A DNA stretch of 64,000 bases from NCBI RefSeq assembly GCF_900176465.1, contig NZ_FWXR01000011.1, positions 1 through 64,000 of the forward strand, read 5' to 3'. Position numbers and translations under genes: made by a program. This document shows, piece by piece, positions 8,757 to 18,205 of the stretch; the first letter of the stretch is position 1, and the number at the start of each line of letters is the position of its first letter. The DNA is from Fulvimarina manganoxydans (GTDB taxonomy: Bacteria; Pseudomonadota; Alphaproteobacteria; Rhizobiales; Rhizobiaceae). The notes below the pieces were generated by a model. That model was not told where the DNA came from. It searched no databases and saw nothing but the letters and a program-made list of their open reading frames with translations.

Positions 8757-10313
8757 ATGACAGCGCACCCTGAATCCGTTCTCATCGTCGATTTCGGCTC
8801 CCAGGTCACCCAGCTGATCGCGCGCCGTGTGCGCGAGGCGGGCGTCTATTCCGAAATCGTGCCCTTCCAGTCTGCCGAAGACGGCTTTCATCGTCTGAAG
8901 CCGAAAGCCGTGATCCTGTCCGGGTCGCCCGCCTCCGTCACTGACGAGAACGCGCCGAGTATCCCCTCCGTGATCCTTAAGGCGGGTCTACCCGTCTTCG
9001 GCATCTGCTATGGTCAGCAGACCATGTGCGAACAGCTGGGGGGCAAGATCGAAGGCGGGCTCCATCGTGAGTTCGGCCGCTCCTTCCTCGAGGTCAGGAA
9101 GGCCTCGCCGCTCTTCGAGGGCATTTGGGCGGAAGGCACGCGCCACCAGGTCTGGATGAGCCACGGGGACCGGGTCACCGCGCTGCCCGACGGCTTCGAG
9201 GTGATCGCGACTTCGCCCGGCGCGCCTTTCGCCGCGATCGCCGACGAGGGCCGGCGCCTCTACGGCGTCCAGTTCCATCCCGAGGTGGTCCACACGCCGG
9301 ATGGCGCCAAGCTCCTGTCCAATTTCGTCCACAAGATCGCCGGCCTCAAGGGCGACTGGACCATGGCCGCCTTCCGCGATCAGGCGATCGAGGAGATTCG
9401 CAAGAAGGTCGGCGACGGCCGGGTGATCTGCGGCCTGTCGGGCGGCGTCGACTCCTCTGTCGCGGCGGTCCTCATCCATGAGGCGATCGGCGACCAGCTG
9501 ACTTGCATCTTCGTCGACCATGGCCTCATGCGGATGAACGAGGCCGAGGAAGTGGTCTCCATGTTCCGCGACCACTACAATATCCCGCTCGTCCATGTTC
9601 AGGCCCAGGACCTTTTCCTCGACGCGCTCGAAGGCGAGATGGACCCGGAGGTCAAACGCAAGACCATCGGCCGCCTCTTCATCGAGACCTTCGAGGATGA
9701 AGCCAAGAAGCTCGGCGGCGCCGATTTCCTCGCGCAAGGGACGCTCTATCCCGATGTGATCGAAAGCGTCTCCTTCACCGGCGGCCCCTCGGTGACCATC
9801 AAGTCCCATCACAATGTCGGCGGCCTGCCCGAGCGCATGAATATGAAGCTCGTCGAGCCCTTGCGGGAACTCTTCAAGGACGAGGTGCGGCTCTTGGGGC
9901 GCGAACTCGGCCTTCCCGAGCGTTTCGTCGGCCGCCAGCCCTTTCCGGGGCCGGGCCTCGCCATTCGCTGCCCCGGCGGCGTCACCCGCGACAAGCTCGA
10001 CATTCTGCGCCAGGCCGACGCGATCTATCTCGACGAGATCCGCAAGGCCGGCCTCTATGACGCGATCTGGCAGGCCTTCGCCGTGCTCCTGCCCGTCCAG
10101 ACCGTGGGTGTCATGGGCGACGGACGCACCTATGAATTCGTCTGCGCGCTCCGCGCCGTCACCTCCGTCGACGGCATGACCGCCGATTTCTACCCCTTCG
10201 ACATGGACTTCCTCGGCAACGCCGCGACCCGCATCATCAACGAGGTCCGAGGCATCAACCGCGTCGTCTACGACGTCACCTCGAAGCCGCCGGGCACGAT
10301 CGAGTGGGAGTGA
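8757..10313 (+). CDS. guaA: GMP synthase (glutamine-hydrolysing)
   Basis: GuaA converts XMP to GMP with ATP and glutamine, the last step of guanine nucleotide synthesis. The 518-residue protein has the full two-part layout. The class I glutamine amidotransferase domain comes first, with the nucleophile Cys84 in GICYGQQTM and the His-Glu pair in [11 protein letters not shown]. It is followed by the ATP pyrophosphatase domain with the [10 protein letters not shown] loop near residue 228, and the C-terminal dimerisation domain ending PPGTIEWE. The length is normal. The preceding ribosome binding site is weak. A terminator-like hairpin lies about 130 bases after the stop. Confidence 0.98.
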   Translation: MTAHPESVLIVDFGSQVTQLIARRVREAGVYSEIVPFQSAEDGFHRLKPKAVILSGSPASVTDENAPSIPSVILKAGLPVFGICYGQQTMCEQLGGKIEGGLHREFGRSFLEVRKASPLFEGIWAEGTRHQVWMSHGDRVTALPDGFEVIATSPGAPFAAIADEGRRLYGVQFHPEVVHTPDGAKLLSNFVHKIAGLKGDWTMAAFRDQAIEEIRKKVGDGRVICGLSGGVDSSVAAVLIHEAIGDQLTCIFVDHGLMRMNEAEEVVSMFRDHYNIPLVHVQAQDLFLDALEGEMDPEVKRKTIGRLFIETFEDEAKKLGGADFLAQGTLYPDVIESVSFTGGPSVTIKSHHNVGGLPERMNMKLVEPLRELFKDEVRLLGRELGLPERFVGRQPFPGPGLAIRCPGGVTRDKLDILRQADAIYLDEIRKAGLYDAIWQAFAVLLPVQTVGVMGDGRTYEFVCALRAVTSVDGMTADFYPFDMDFLGNAATRIINEVRGINRVVYDVTSKPPGTIEWE

Positions 10314-10441
10314 GCGTCAGAGGCGCCTGACGCCGTTGATTCAGCGATCCGTCCAGGAGTTCGGGAGCGCCTTTGCATGGCGCGACCCGGATCAATGGGC
10401 GGAAGGCGCTTGGGCGCTTGGCCCATTCGATCTTGCACGAC

Positions 10442-10473
10442 ATCCGTTCGATCGCTTCGCGATACGGATTTTT
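10442..10473 (+). terminator. Probable rho-independent terminator after guaA
   Basis: ATCCGT (10442-10447) and ATCGC (10451-10455), with a three-base bulge between them, pair with GCGAT-ACGGAT (10459-10469) across a TTC loop. A run of T follows (10469-10473). The 129 bases between the guaA stop and this hairpin show only short further inverted repeats. Confidence 0.5.
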
Positions 10474-10536
10474 AAGGCCGGTCAAGCGCCGCGCGGGCTT
10501 TGATGCACAGGCCGGCTGAATCATCCGGACGCCGTA

Positions 10537-10953
10537 TCAGCAGCCGATGATCGGGCGCGAATCGCGTCCGGCCCAGGACAGGCCGGCTGAGGCAAGGGGG
10601 CCTTGCTGGTCGGCTTCGTCGATCATCGCCGTCAGGATCCCCAAGAGAAGTTTCTGGTCGCGAAGCGAAAGCTCGTCGACCCGGCGCTTGATCTCTTCTG
10701 CGACCGAGACGCTTTCCCAGTCATCATCACTCGTGGCCAAAAAATGGGACGGGGTGCGGCGATAGAGCCGGGCGAAAGCCGATAAATCGGCGAGGTGGAT
10801 CGAAACGGTGCCGGCTTCGATGGCTTGGATTGTTTTAGGCGGAAGACCGATCTGCGTCGAAACTGCTTCGACGCTCAGCCCCACCATTCGTCGAGCCGCC
10901 TGAAGGCGGACACCTACATCCTGCGCTAAACTCTGAGAGGCCTGGTCGCACAT
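10537..10953 (-). CDS. XRE-family helix-turn-helix regulator
   Basis: A 138-residue protein with an N-terminal Cro/C1-type helix-turn-helix, roughly residues 15-70: VGVRLQAARRMVGLSVEAVSTQIGLP is the first half, and KTIQAIEAGTVSIHLADLSAFARLYRRTPSHFL is the recognition helix and the usual end of the fold. The C-terminal half is a short helical tail (EEIKRRVDELSLRDQKLLLGILTAMIDEA) that may dimerise. No effector domain is seen. Ribosome binding site AAGG lies before the ATG. It is transcribed away from a 620-base AT-rich stretch shared with the AraC gene. The target genes are unknown; self-regulation from that stretch is likely for such proteins but not shown here. Confidence 0.85.
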   Translation of the reverse strand: MCDQASQSLAQDVGVRLQAARRMVGLSVEAVSTQIGLPPKTIQAIEAGTVSIHLADLSAFARLYRRTPSHFLATSDDDWESVSVAEEIKRRVDELSLRDQKLLLGILTAMIDEADQQGPLASAGLSWAGRDSRPIIGC

Positions 10954-11573
10954 AAGCAGTACCTTGAACGGATGAAACTCTTGGGCATGTCAGACACTGT
11001 TCTTACACGAAAGTCTTATGTCCGAAGTGAGCTCGGCCGAAAGTCGGTTTGCGGATTCGCGACAGTCTGATTCGCGAAAACCACCCACTTGCACGTTAGG
11101 AGAGTTATTTTTGCTGCCAGAAATCGACCTAAGATGGAATAATTGAGGAAATCACGCTCTAAGACGTAAGTCAGATGAAGCCAATTGCGCCTAGAAATGG
11201 GCTCTCTTTTTCAGCGCTTCAGGCTGCTAAAGCGCGAGTAAGAACTGGTCGTCTCAAAACCAACAGCTCGGAAACCGGCAACGTATGCTATTGTCGAAAA
11301 GTATTAAAATTTTACTGAAATGTATCACCCGTTCTCGGAACGGCACCCGAGGAATAAAATATTTTATGTTACCATTCACTCCACCAGAATTAGAATAGCA
11401 CTAAGGCCTTATGGGTCTATTATTTTCGGAATATTTTTGATATCCGTAGACTTGGTGAGCCAGACAGCAGATGGTCGGCCAAGCCGATCTCGAACAGGAG
11501 ATGTTCGGGGCCGAAATGGTGGCTCGCTTAAAAAGCGAGCGCGCGACGCGCTCTGTCACGGGCATGGATTGAT
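10954..11573. other. AT-rich intergenic stretch between two regulator genes
   Basis: About 620 bases without a supported gene. It is visibly richer in A and T than the rest of the window, especially 11100-11440. It must hold the promoters of the XRE gene (leftward) and the AraC gene (rightward). I see no complete repeat, att core or RNA structure in it. A short open frame at 11320-11646 overlaps the AraC start and has no recognisable product. Confidence 0.6.
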
Positions 11574-12617
11574 ATGGCGATCGCGAAAAAGGAGGCGATT
11601 TATTCGGGCCCCTATGCCGAGCGGCCTTATTATCGTCATTGGCTGAATGGGATGGCGGATGCCGAGGCCTTCAACGCCTCACTCCTGACGCCGCTCGTTT
11701 ATCGAAATCGGGCAGGATCTGACCTCGACATGACATTCGAGGGTGGACGAGGCAGTGATCTCAATCTTTGGAAGACCACTTCACCGACTGGATTTCGGAC
11801 ATCGACAATCTACGAGGTGGATGTCGTCACGGTCCGCTTCGTGTTGCAGGGGCAGATCTTTCGTCACGATCCTCGTGGAGAGATCGTAGCAAAAGCCGGT
11901 TTCGGGATGCTTCTGCCCTTCGCCAGCCAGCGTCTGGAAGAGGCCTCAGCACGCTTCGAAGCGATCGCCGCCGTCATTGATCGCAGCACGATTATCTCGC
12001 ATCTCTACGCGCTCGAGGGTTGCGAGCGGGTGACCCTGCCGGATTTCGCCCTGATGGCCGATACGCGCAAGCCTGGAATGATGGCGCTTCTCTACAGCCT
12101 TGTCGGCACACAGCAGCGTATCGCAAACGGCGTGCCGGCGAGCAATATCATCACGCCCCTGTTGCAGGAGGTGTTGATCTACCAATTTCTCGGTGCATGG
12201 CCGCGACTGAACGGCCAGCCACCAAGCCCTGAGACCTACGCCCAGCCGCGCAAGCTGAGAACGGCGATGGAGTATATTGAGGGCAATCTCAGCTCAAAAC
12301 TGCGCGTGTCGGACGTGGCTGCGGCCTGCGGCATGAGCGTTCGAAATCTGCAGCTCCTGTTCAAGCGCGAGACTGGCAAGTCGATCGTCCAGACGATCAG
12401 CGACCTTAGGCTCGACCGGGTTAAACGCGATCTTCGCACCGATCCGACCCTGTTGATCAGCCAAGTCGCCTATCGCTGGGGCTTTCACCATATGGGCGAT
12501 TTCAGCCAGCGCTATCGCGAGCGCTTCGGTCGTCTCCCGTCTGAGACACGGGCAGGCCGAATCAGTGAGGTGAACAGCGTCGACAGCACGCTTCTGCGCA
12601 TTGATCATATGGCCTAG
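11574..12617 (+). CDS. AraC-family transcriptional regulator
   Basis: A 347-residue regulator. The C-terminal hundred residues (about 225-330) form the AraC/XylS double helix-turn-helix: a MEYIEGNLSSKLRVSDVAAACGMSVRNLQLLFKRETG first motif and an ISQVAYRWGFHHMGDFSQRYRERFGRLPSE second motif with the family's usual aromatic and Gly positions. The N-terminal part resembles the ligand-sensing region of AraC proteins of the AraC_binding_2 type, but the inducer is not evident. The start at 11574 lacks a clear ribosome binding site; an ATG at 11652 is an alternative. It lies alone between the AT-rich stretch and phaC, converging with phaC. Confidence 0.9.
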   Translation: MAIAKKEAIYSGPYAERPYYRHWLNGMADAEAFNASLLTPLVYRNRAGSDLDMTFEGGRGSDLNLWKTTSPTGFRTSTIYEVDVVTVRFVLQGQIFRHDPRGEIVAKAGFGMLLPFASQRLEEASARFEAIAAVIDRSTIISHLYALEGCERVTLPDFALMADTRKPGMMALLYSLVGTQQRIANGVPASNIITPLLQEVLIYQFLGAWPRLNGQPPSPETYAQPRKLRTAMEYIEGNLSSKLRVSDVAAACGMSVRNLQLLFKRETGKSIVQTISDLRLDRVKRDLRTDPTLLISQVAYRWGFHHMGDFSQRYRERFGRLPSETRAGRISEVNSVDSTLLRIDHMA

Positions 12618-12669
12618 ACCCACACCGTCGGGCAATCGACCGGCTTTGCGCGTCGTTGTCGTTCGTCGA

Positions 12670-14523
12670 TCACGACTTGGTCCGCACATAGCTTCCCGGC
12701 GCATCCTCGATCGGGGCGAGCTTGCCGCCGCCGGGCTCGCGCGCCGGCACGCGCTCATCCCTGTTGTGGCTTTCCGTCCAGGCCTGCCAATGGGGCCACC
12801 AGGAGCCGGGTGTCTCTTCGGCTGACAAGAGCCAGTCCTCGAAGGTCGAGGATCCCTCCGGCTGCGGCCCCGTCCAATATTGATACTTCTTCTTCTCCGG
12901 CGGATTGACGACGCCGGCGATATGGCCCGAGCCCGACATCACATAGGTGACCTCGCCGCCAAAGGCCTTGGAGCCGACATAGACGCTGCGCGCTGGGGCG
13001 ATATGGTCTTCCTTAGTGGCGAGATTGTAGATCGGCATCGTGACGTCCGACAGGTTCAGCCGGATCCCGCCGATCTCCATCTGGCCGCGCGAGAGGCGGT
13101 TTTCGAGATAGCAATTGCGCAAGTAAAACATGTGGTTCGCCTTCGGCATGCGCGTCGCGTCGGCGTTCCAGTAGAGAAGGTCGAAGGGCAGGGGCTCCTT
13201 TCCCTTCAGATAGTTGTTGACGAAATAGGGCCAGATCAGATCGGAGGAGCGCAGCATGTTGAAGGCGGTCGCCATTTGCGATCCGTCGAGATAGCCCTTC
13301 GCGCCCATGGTCTTTTCTAAAAGGGCGAGCTGGCGCTCGTCGACGAAGACCTTCAGGTCCCCGGCATGTTTGAAATCGACCTGGGTGGTCAGGAAGGTGG
13401 CGGACGCGATCCGGTCGTCCCCCTTGGCCTTCAGATAGGCCAAGCCCGCCGCGAGCAGCGTGCCGCCGACGCAATAGCCGATGACATTGACCGATCGCTC
13501 GCCCGTCGCCTGTTCGACCGTGTCGAGGCCATAGACGACGCCCTCCTCGATGTAGTCCTGCCAGGTCTTTTCCGCGTGGCGCGCATCGGGATTGACCCAG
13601 GAGATGACGAAGACCGTATGGCCCTGGTCGACCAGCCAGCCGATGAAGGATTTCTGCGGGTTGAGGTCGAGAATGTAGAATTTGTTGATCCAGGGCGGCG
13701 AGATGAGGATCGGGCGCTTCCAGACCGTCTCGGTGCGCGGCGCATATTGGATGATCTGGCAGATCTCGTTCTGGGCAATCACCTTGCCGGGTGTCACCGC
13801 CATGTCCCGCCCAACTTCGAAGGCGTTGTAGTCGGCCTGGCGAAGGCGCAGATTGCCACGGCCCGCCGCCATGTCCTCGGCGAACATTTTCATGCCTTTG
13901 ACGAGATTCTCGCCATTGGAGGCGATGGTCTCGCGATAGAGTTCGGGATTGGTTGCCACGAAATTGGTGGGCGACAGGGCGTTCGAGACCTGACGCATAT
14001 AGAAGGCGGCCTTGTGCTTGGTGTGCTCGTCTAGCCCGTCGGCGCGGTCGACGAGGTCGTCGGCCCAGCGCGTCGTCATGATATAGGCCTGTTTCAGGAA
14101 GTCGAAGAAGAAGTTCTTCTGCCAGTCCTCGTCGGAAAAGCGCTTGTCGCCCTTTTGGGGGGTGATCGCCGAACCGTTGAGATCTTCGCCCGCCAGACGG
14201 CGGATCGAGTTGTTCCACACCGTCATATAGCCGGCGAAAAGGCTCGTCTGAGCCTCGATGGCGCGCATCGGGTCGGTCATCCAATATTCGCCGACCTTCG
14301 ACAGGGTTTCGACGACCTCCGACATGGAGACCGGACCGGTCTCGATCGTCTCGCCCTTTTCGCGCGGCTCGACCCAGGCGCTCGCAGCCTTGCCGATATG
14401 TTCGAGCATCCGCGCCATGTTCATCGCGAACTGTTCGGGGTCCTGCACGGCGAACTCGCTCGGGGGCATGGTGCTCTCTGTCTCTGCCCGTCGATCGTTT
14501 GTGCCCGGCCTTTGTGCCGCCAT
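12670..14523 (-). CDS. phaC: Class I poly(3-hydroxyalkanoate) synthase
   Basis: PhaC polymerises (R)-3-hydroxyacyl-CoA, mostly 3-hydroxybutyryl-CoA, into storage polyester at the granule surface. The 617-residue length fits class I. The alpha/beta-hydrolase fold carries the lipase-like box GYCVGG with the nucleophile at Cys351. The Asp is in the LATKEDHIAPARS segment and the His in SGSGHIAGVVNPP. The N-terminal domain contains the family's WKRPILISPPWINKFYILDL junction. The start at 14523 is preferred because GGGAGG lies eight bases upstream; the open frame continues 20 codons further without support. phaA, phaB and phasin genes are not in the window. Acetoacetyl-CoA synthetase at 30596 could serve polymer mobilisation. 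Confidence 0.96.
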   Translation of the reverse strand: MAAQRPGTNDRRAETESTMPPSEFAVQDPEQFAMNMARMLEHIGKAASAWVEPREKGETIETGPVSMSEVVETLSKVGEYWMTDPMRAIEAQTSLFAGYMTVWNNSIRRLAGEDLNGSAITPQKGDKRFSDEDWQKNFFFDFLKQAYIMTTRWADDLVDRADGLDEHTKHKAAFYMRQVSNALSPTNFVATNPELYRETIASNGENLVKGMKMFAEDMAAGRGNLRLRQADYNAFEVGRDMAVTPGKVIAQNEICQIIQYAPRTETVWKRPILISPPWINKFYILDLNPQKSFIGWLVDQGHTVFVISWVNPDARHAEKTWQDYIEEGVVYGLDTVEQATGERSVNVIGYCVGGTLLAAGLAYLKAKGDDRIASATFLTTQVDFKHAGDLKVFVDERQLALLEKTMGAKGYLDGSQMATAFNMLRSSDLIWPYFVNNYLKGKEPLPFDLLYWNADATRMPKANHMFYLRNCYLENRLSRGQMEIGGIRLNLSDVTMPIYNLATKEDHIAPARSVYVGSKAFGGEVTYVMSGSGHIAGVVNPPEKKKYQYWTGPQPEGSSTFEDWLLSAEETPGSWWPHWQAWTESHNRDERVPAREPGGGKLAPIEDAPGSYVRTKS

Positions 14524-14662
14524 GATCTTCGCCTCCCGTAAGACCCGTTCGGTTATGAGCGGCCACCTGTGGGCGGCGCCCATTCCGTCCAGTGTGTTTA
14601 TCGCGCACCTGTCGATACATCCGATCGCGGCGCCTGCTTTGTAAAAGCTTCGTATGTAGGAT

Positions 14663-15139
14663 ATGACACGACCGCCGATTTCAAAAAGGCTTTTCGTTAT
14701 GCGTGCCAGAGCTGGGCTTGCAACCTTCGGGCTGATCGCCGCCGCTTCGTCTCTTTCCGCCTGTCAGGCTTTTGGCCCGGAGGAGGAGACGTCGGTCGGC
14801 GCCTTGCGCCTGAGCGCCGCCCAGCCGGTCGCCTCCAGCCAGCGCCTCGACGAGGATGGCTATCCGCTCCTCGGCGCCTATCCGGGCGCGGCCGCGCCGC
14901 AGCTGTCGGCCGCCGAGGTCGCTTCGGCCGACAGCCGTCTCAACCAGGTCGCCGCCTCGCGCACCGGCACGGGCGGCGCCACCGGCTATGATGCCAAGAT
15001 CGCCAGTCTGAAGGCCATTCGCGACCGCCGCGTCTCCGAGGCCGAAGCCGCACTCGCCACACAGCCCCGCCCCTCGCGGACGACGGGGCGTGGGCCGCGA
15101 CCGGAAGACGTCCTGCGCGAGATCGAAAGCTCCCAATAA
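14663..15139 (+). CDS. Putative small lipoprotein, divergent from phaC
   Basis: I do not recognise the family. The 158-residue product has a positively charged N-terminus, a hydrophobic stretch and the lipobox LSAC, so it is probably an acylated envelope protein. The mature part is Ala/Ser/Pro-rich and low in complexity, with a helical charged segment near residues 110-130 (DAKIASLKAIRDRRVSEAEAALA) and a Pro-rich tail. A second in-frame ATG at 14699 would give a compact 22-residue signal peptide and may be the true start. It is transcribed divergently from phaC across a 139-base region and precedes an aminotransferase gene. Confidence 0.7.
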   Translation: MTRPPISKRLFVMRARAGLATFGLIAAASSLSACQAFGPEEETSVGALRLSAAQPVASSQRLDEDGYPLLGAYPGAAAPQLSAAEVASADSRLNQVAASRTGTGGATGYDAKIASLKAIRDRRVSEAEAALATQPRPSRTTGRGPRPEDVLREIESSQ

Positions 15140-15223
15140 GCGCGGCAACCACCGGCAACGGGCTTCGATCGACAATTGGTGAAGAGATCGCGGCCCCTTT
15201 TTGCGCCGCAAGGACCCAAGCTT

Positions 15224-16441
15224 ATGGAAGAATATTACAAGATTCGCCGCCTGCCGCCTTACGTCTTCGAAGAGGTGAACCGGCTGAAGGCCAGCGCCCG
15301 GGCGCGCGGCGCCGACATCATCGATCTCGGCATGGGCAATCCCGACCTGCCGACGCCGAGCTTCATCGTCGACAAATTGTGCGAGGTCGTGCGCGATCCG
15401 CGCTCCCATCGCTATTCGGCCTCGCGCGGCATTAACGGTCTGCGCAAGGCGCAAGCGGCCTTCTACGAGCGCCGTTTCGGGGTCAAGCTGGATCCGAACA
15501 GCGAGGTTGTGGCGACGCTCGGCTCGAAGGAGGGCTTCGCCAATATGGCCCAGGCGATCACCGCGCCGGGCGACGTGGTGCTCTGCCCCAACCCGACCTA
15601 TCCGATCCACGCCTTCGGCTTCATCATGTCGGGCGGAACGATCCGCTCGATCCCGGCCAAGCCCGACGAGGAGTATCTGCGGGCGATCGAGCGGGCCGTG
15701 GTCCATTCGATCCCCAAGCCCATTGCCGTGATTCTCAACTTCCCCGGCAATCCGACCGCCTATACGGCCGATCTCGACTTCTACCGGGACGTCGTCGCCT
15801 TCGCCAAGAAGCACGAAATCATCGTCCTGTCGGATCTCGCTTATTCCGAAATCTATTTCGACGACGTGCCGCCGCCTTCCATCCTTCAGGTCGAAGGGGC
15901 ACGGGACGTTGCGGTCGAATTCACCTCCATGTCGAAATCCTATTCGATGCCGGGTTGGCGCATCGGCTTTGCGGTCGGCAACAAGCGGCTTTGCGCGGCG
16001 CTCGGCCGGGTGAAGTCCTATCTCGACTATGGCGCCTTCACGCCGGTCCAGGTGGCGGCCGCGACCGCCATCAATCAGGGCGACGAGGCGGTCGCCGAGA
16101 TTCGCCAGACCTATAAGAAACGCCGCGATGTGCTCGTCGACGCCTTCGGCCGCGCGGGCTGGGACGTGCCGGCGCCGTCCTCGACCATGTTCGCCTGGGT
16201 TCCTCTGCCCGAGGCCTATCGCAAGATGGGCTCCTTGGAATTCTCCAAGCTCTTGGTCGAAAAGGCGGATGTCGCCGTCGCGCCGGGCGTCGGATTTGGC
16301 GAGCATGGCGACGATCATGTGCGCATCGCGCTGGTCGAGAACGAGCATCGCATCCGGCAGGCCGCCCGCAATATTCGCCGCTTCCTTGCAACCGAGGACG
16401 AAGAGCGTCAAAAGGTCGTGCCGATGAGGGCGCGGGCCTGA
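15224..16441 (+). CDS. AlaC-like class I/II aminotransferase
   Basis: A PLP-dependent fold-type I aminotransferase of 405 residues, closest by eye to the AlaC/LL-diaminopimelate aminotransferase-like group that in alphaproteobacteria sits upstream of hom. Motifs seen are DIIDLGMGNPDLPTP near the N-terminus, NFPGNPTA (substrate-binding Asn), SDLAYSEIYFD (PLP-binding Asp and Tyr), and SMSKSYSMPGWRIGF with the Schiff-base Lys and the phosphate-binding Arg. The start at 15224 has AGGA nine bases upstream; the frame is open 16 codons further. The substrate is probably alanine/pyruvate or an aspartate-family intermediate, inferred from the neighbouring hom. The 160 bases before hom hold no evident gene. 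Confidence 0.88.
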   Translation: MEEYYKIRRLPPYVFEEVNRLKASARARGADIIDLGMGNPDLPTPSFIVDKLCEVVRDPRSHRYSASRGINGLRKAQAAFYERRFGVKLDPNSEVVATLGSKEGFANMAQAITAPGDVVLCPNPTYPIHAFGFIMSGGTIRSIPAKPDEEYLRAIERAVVHSIPKPIAVILNFPGNPTAYTADLDFYRDVVAFAKKHEIIVLSDLAYSEIYFDDVPPPSILQVEGARDVAVEFTSMSKSYSMPGWRIGFAVGNKRLCAALGRVKSYLDYGAFTPVQVAAATAINQGDEAVAEIRQTYKKRRDVLVDAFGRAGWDVPAPSSTMFAWVPLPEAYRKMGSLEFSKLLVEKADVAVAPGVGFGEHGDDHVRIALVENEHRIRQAARNIRRFLATEDEERQKVVPMRARA

Positions 16442-16601
16442 CGGTCCAGCCCTCGAAGGCATGACATATTGACGCCGGCTCGTGCGGGAGACCTTCCGCG
16501 CGGGCCTTGTTCCACGGACCTTGCGCCTGGGACCGGTCGCCATCGATTTCCCGGTGCCGCGACGGGCCTCGGGCCCATCGAATGACGACTGACTGGACCC
16601 C

Positions 16602-17903
16602 ATGACCAAGCCCCTGCGCATCGGCATTGCCGGCCTCGGAACCGTTGGCGCGAGCCTCGCTCGCCTTCTCATTACCAAATCCGAGACCATCACCCGTCGC
16701 GCAGGTCGGCCGATCGAGATCGGCGCGGTTTCCGCGAGAGACAAGACGCGCGATCGCGGCGTCGACTTGAGCGCGCTCGCCTGGTTCGACGATCCGGTCA
16801 AGCTCGCTCAGGACGGCGAGATTGACGCGCTGGTCGAACTGATCGGCGGGTCGGAAGGCGCTGCACTCGATTGTGTCCGGGCGGCGCTGTCGCGGGGCCT
16901 GCCGGTGGTCACGGCCAACAAGGCGCTGCTCGCCCATCACGGCGTCGCGCTCGCGCGGCTCGCGGCCGAGAACGGCACCGAACTTCTCTACGAGGCGGCG
17001 GTCGCCGGCGGCATCCCGATCATCAAGGCGATGCGCGAGAGCCTGTCGGGCAACGAGGTCAGCCGCGTGACCGGTATCCTCAACGGCACCTGCAACTACA
17101 TGCTAACGCGCATGGAGCGCGAGAACCTCTCCTTCGAGGCCTGTCTGAGGGATGCCCAGGCGCTCGGCTATGCCGAGGCCGATCCGACCTTCGACATTGG
17201 AGGCTTCGACGCCGCCCACAAGCTCGCCATTCTCACCTCGCTCGCCTTTGGCACCGAGATCGACATCGATTCGGTCTATGTGGAAGGCATTCAATCGATC
17301 ACCGCCGAGGACATCGCGGCGGCGACCGAGCTCGGCTATACGATCAAGCTTCTCGCCGTCGCCCAGAAGACCGATACCGGCATCGAGCAGCGCGTTCATC
17401 CGACCATGATCCCGGCGGAAGCGGCGATGGCGCAGATTTCCGGCGTCACCAACGCCGTCACCGTCGACACCGATCTTCTCGGCTCGATCATGCTGGCCGG
17501 CCCCGGCGCCGGCGGCAATGCGACCGCCTCGGCGGTGCTCTCCGACGTCATGGATCTTGCGACCGGCGTCGTGCCGCCGACCTTCGCGGTGCCGCCGGAT
17601 CGTCTCGTGCCTTACGAGCGCGCTCGGATGCGGACCCATGAGGGCGGCTACTATATCCGCCTGTCGGTCCGCGACCGGGTCGGGGCCTTCGCCTCGATCG
17701 CGACGCGCATGGCGGAAAACGGCATTTCGCTGGAATCCATCGTCCAGCGCAAGGCGGCGGGCGTCGCCGATGTGGCGAGCGCCATGGTCGTGCTCGTCAC
17801 CCATGAGACGACCGAGGAGGCGATCCGCTTGGCGCTCAAGGCGATCTCGGAGGATGGCCATCTCTCGGGCGATCCCCAGATGATCCGGATCGAACATCTC
17901 TGA
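16602..17903 (+). CDS. hom: Homoserine dehydrogenase
   Basis: Hom reduces aspartate semialdehyde to homoserine with NAD(P)H, the branch point to threonine and methionine. The 433-residue protein has the N-terminal nucleotide-binding fold (GIAGLGTVGASLARLL), the VTANKALLAHHG catalytic-domain entry, the GILNGTCNYML and GYAEADPTFDIGGFDAAHKLAILTSLAFG core, and a C-terminal ACT domain from about residue 350 (VRDRVGAFASIATRMAENGISLESIVQ) that usually binds threonine for feedback inhibition. The length is normal. It lies between the aminotransferase and glpX, an order that is familiar in Hyphomicrobiales. Confidence 0.97.
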   Translation: MTKPLRIGIAGLGTVGASLARLLITKSETITRRAGRPIEIGAVSARDKTRDRGVDLSALAWFDDPVKLAQDGEIDALVELIGGSEGAALDCVRAALSRGLPVVTANKALLAHHGVALARLAAENGTELLYEAAVAGGIPIIKAMRESLSGNEVSRVTGILNGTCNYMLTRMERENLSFEACLRDAQALGYAEADPTFDIGGFDAAHKLAILTSLAFGTEIDIDSVYVEGIQSITAEDIAAATELGYTIKLLAVAQKTDTGIEQRVHPTMIPAEAAMAQISGVTNAVTVDTDLLGSIMLAGPGAGGNATASAVLSDVMDLATGVVPPTFAVPPDRLVPYERARMRTHEGGYYIRLSVRDRVGAFASIATRMAENGISLESIVQRKAAGVADVASAMVVLVTHETTEEAIRLALKAISEDGHLSGDPQMIRIEHL

Positions 17904-18130
17904 TCGAGAGCTCAGGCGCAAAGGTGCGGTGCCGGCCGGCGACGTTTGGCCCGAAGGACCGACATCGGGCTTTCATGCATTGCGCCCATAGAGCATGATG
18001 GCGGGACGTTGCATGGCTCCTGCGATGGTATCATGCGGCAGAACAAAGACTTATAGCGCCGGACGAATGACTTGACCCGTCGGGTCGATCCGCGTCCGGT
18101 GCAAGGCTGGAAACGCCGCCAGTTAAGGCA

Positions 18131-18164
18131 GCGCCATCGAACGATCCGGATCGTTACATGGCGC
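18131..18164. promoter_or_regulatory. 34-bp near-perfect palindrome upstream of glpX
   Basis: Outer arms GCGCCAT (18131-18137) and ATGGCGC (18158-18164) enclose inner arms AACGATCC and GGATCGTT (18140-18155), with only a two-base mismatch between inner and outer stems on each side. It is centred about 58 bases before the glpX start. It could be a dimeric operator or an mRNA leader hairpin. The rest of 17904-18205 shows no gene. Confidence 0.5.
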
Positions 18165-18205
18165 ATGAGGGCGATCACTTGTGCTCGCAAGGGAGGGGAA
18201 AGACG

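Noticed and set aside
10290-10320. guaA 3' end as an active attachment site
   Set aside because: The position is a known integration hotspot, but no repeat of the guaA end and no integrase gene is in the window.
14681-16801. Long antisense open frame (706 codons) across the lipoprotein, aminotransferase and hom genes
   Set aside because: It covers three convincing plus-strand genes and has no domain; this is typical of high-GC third positions.
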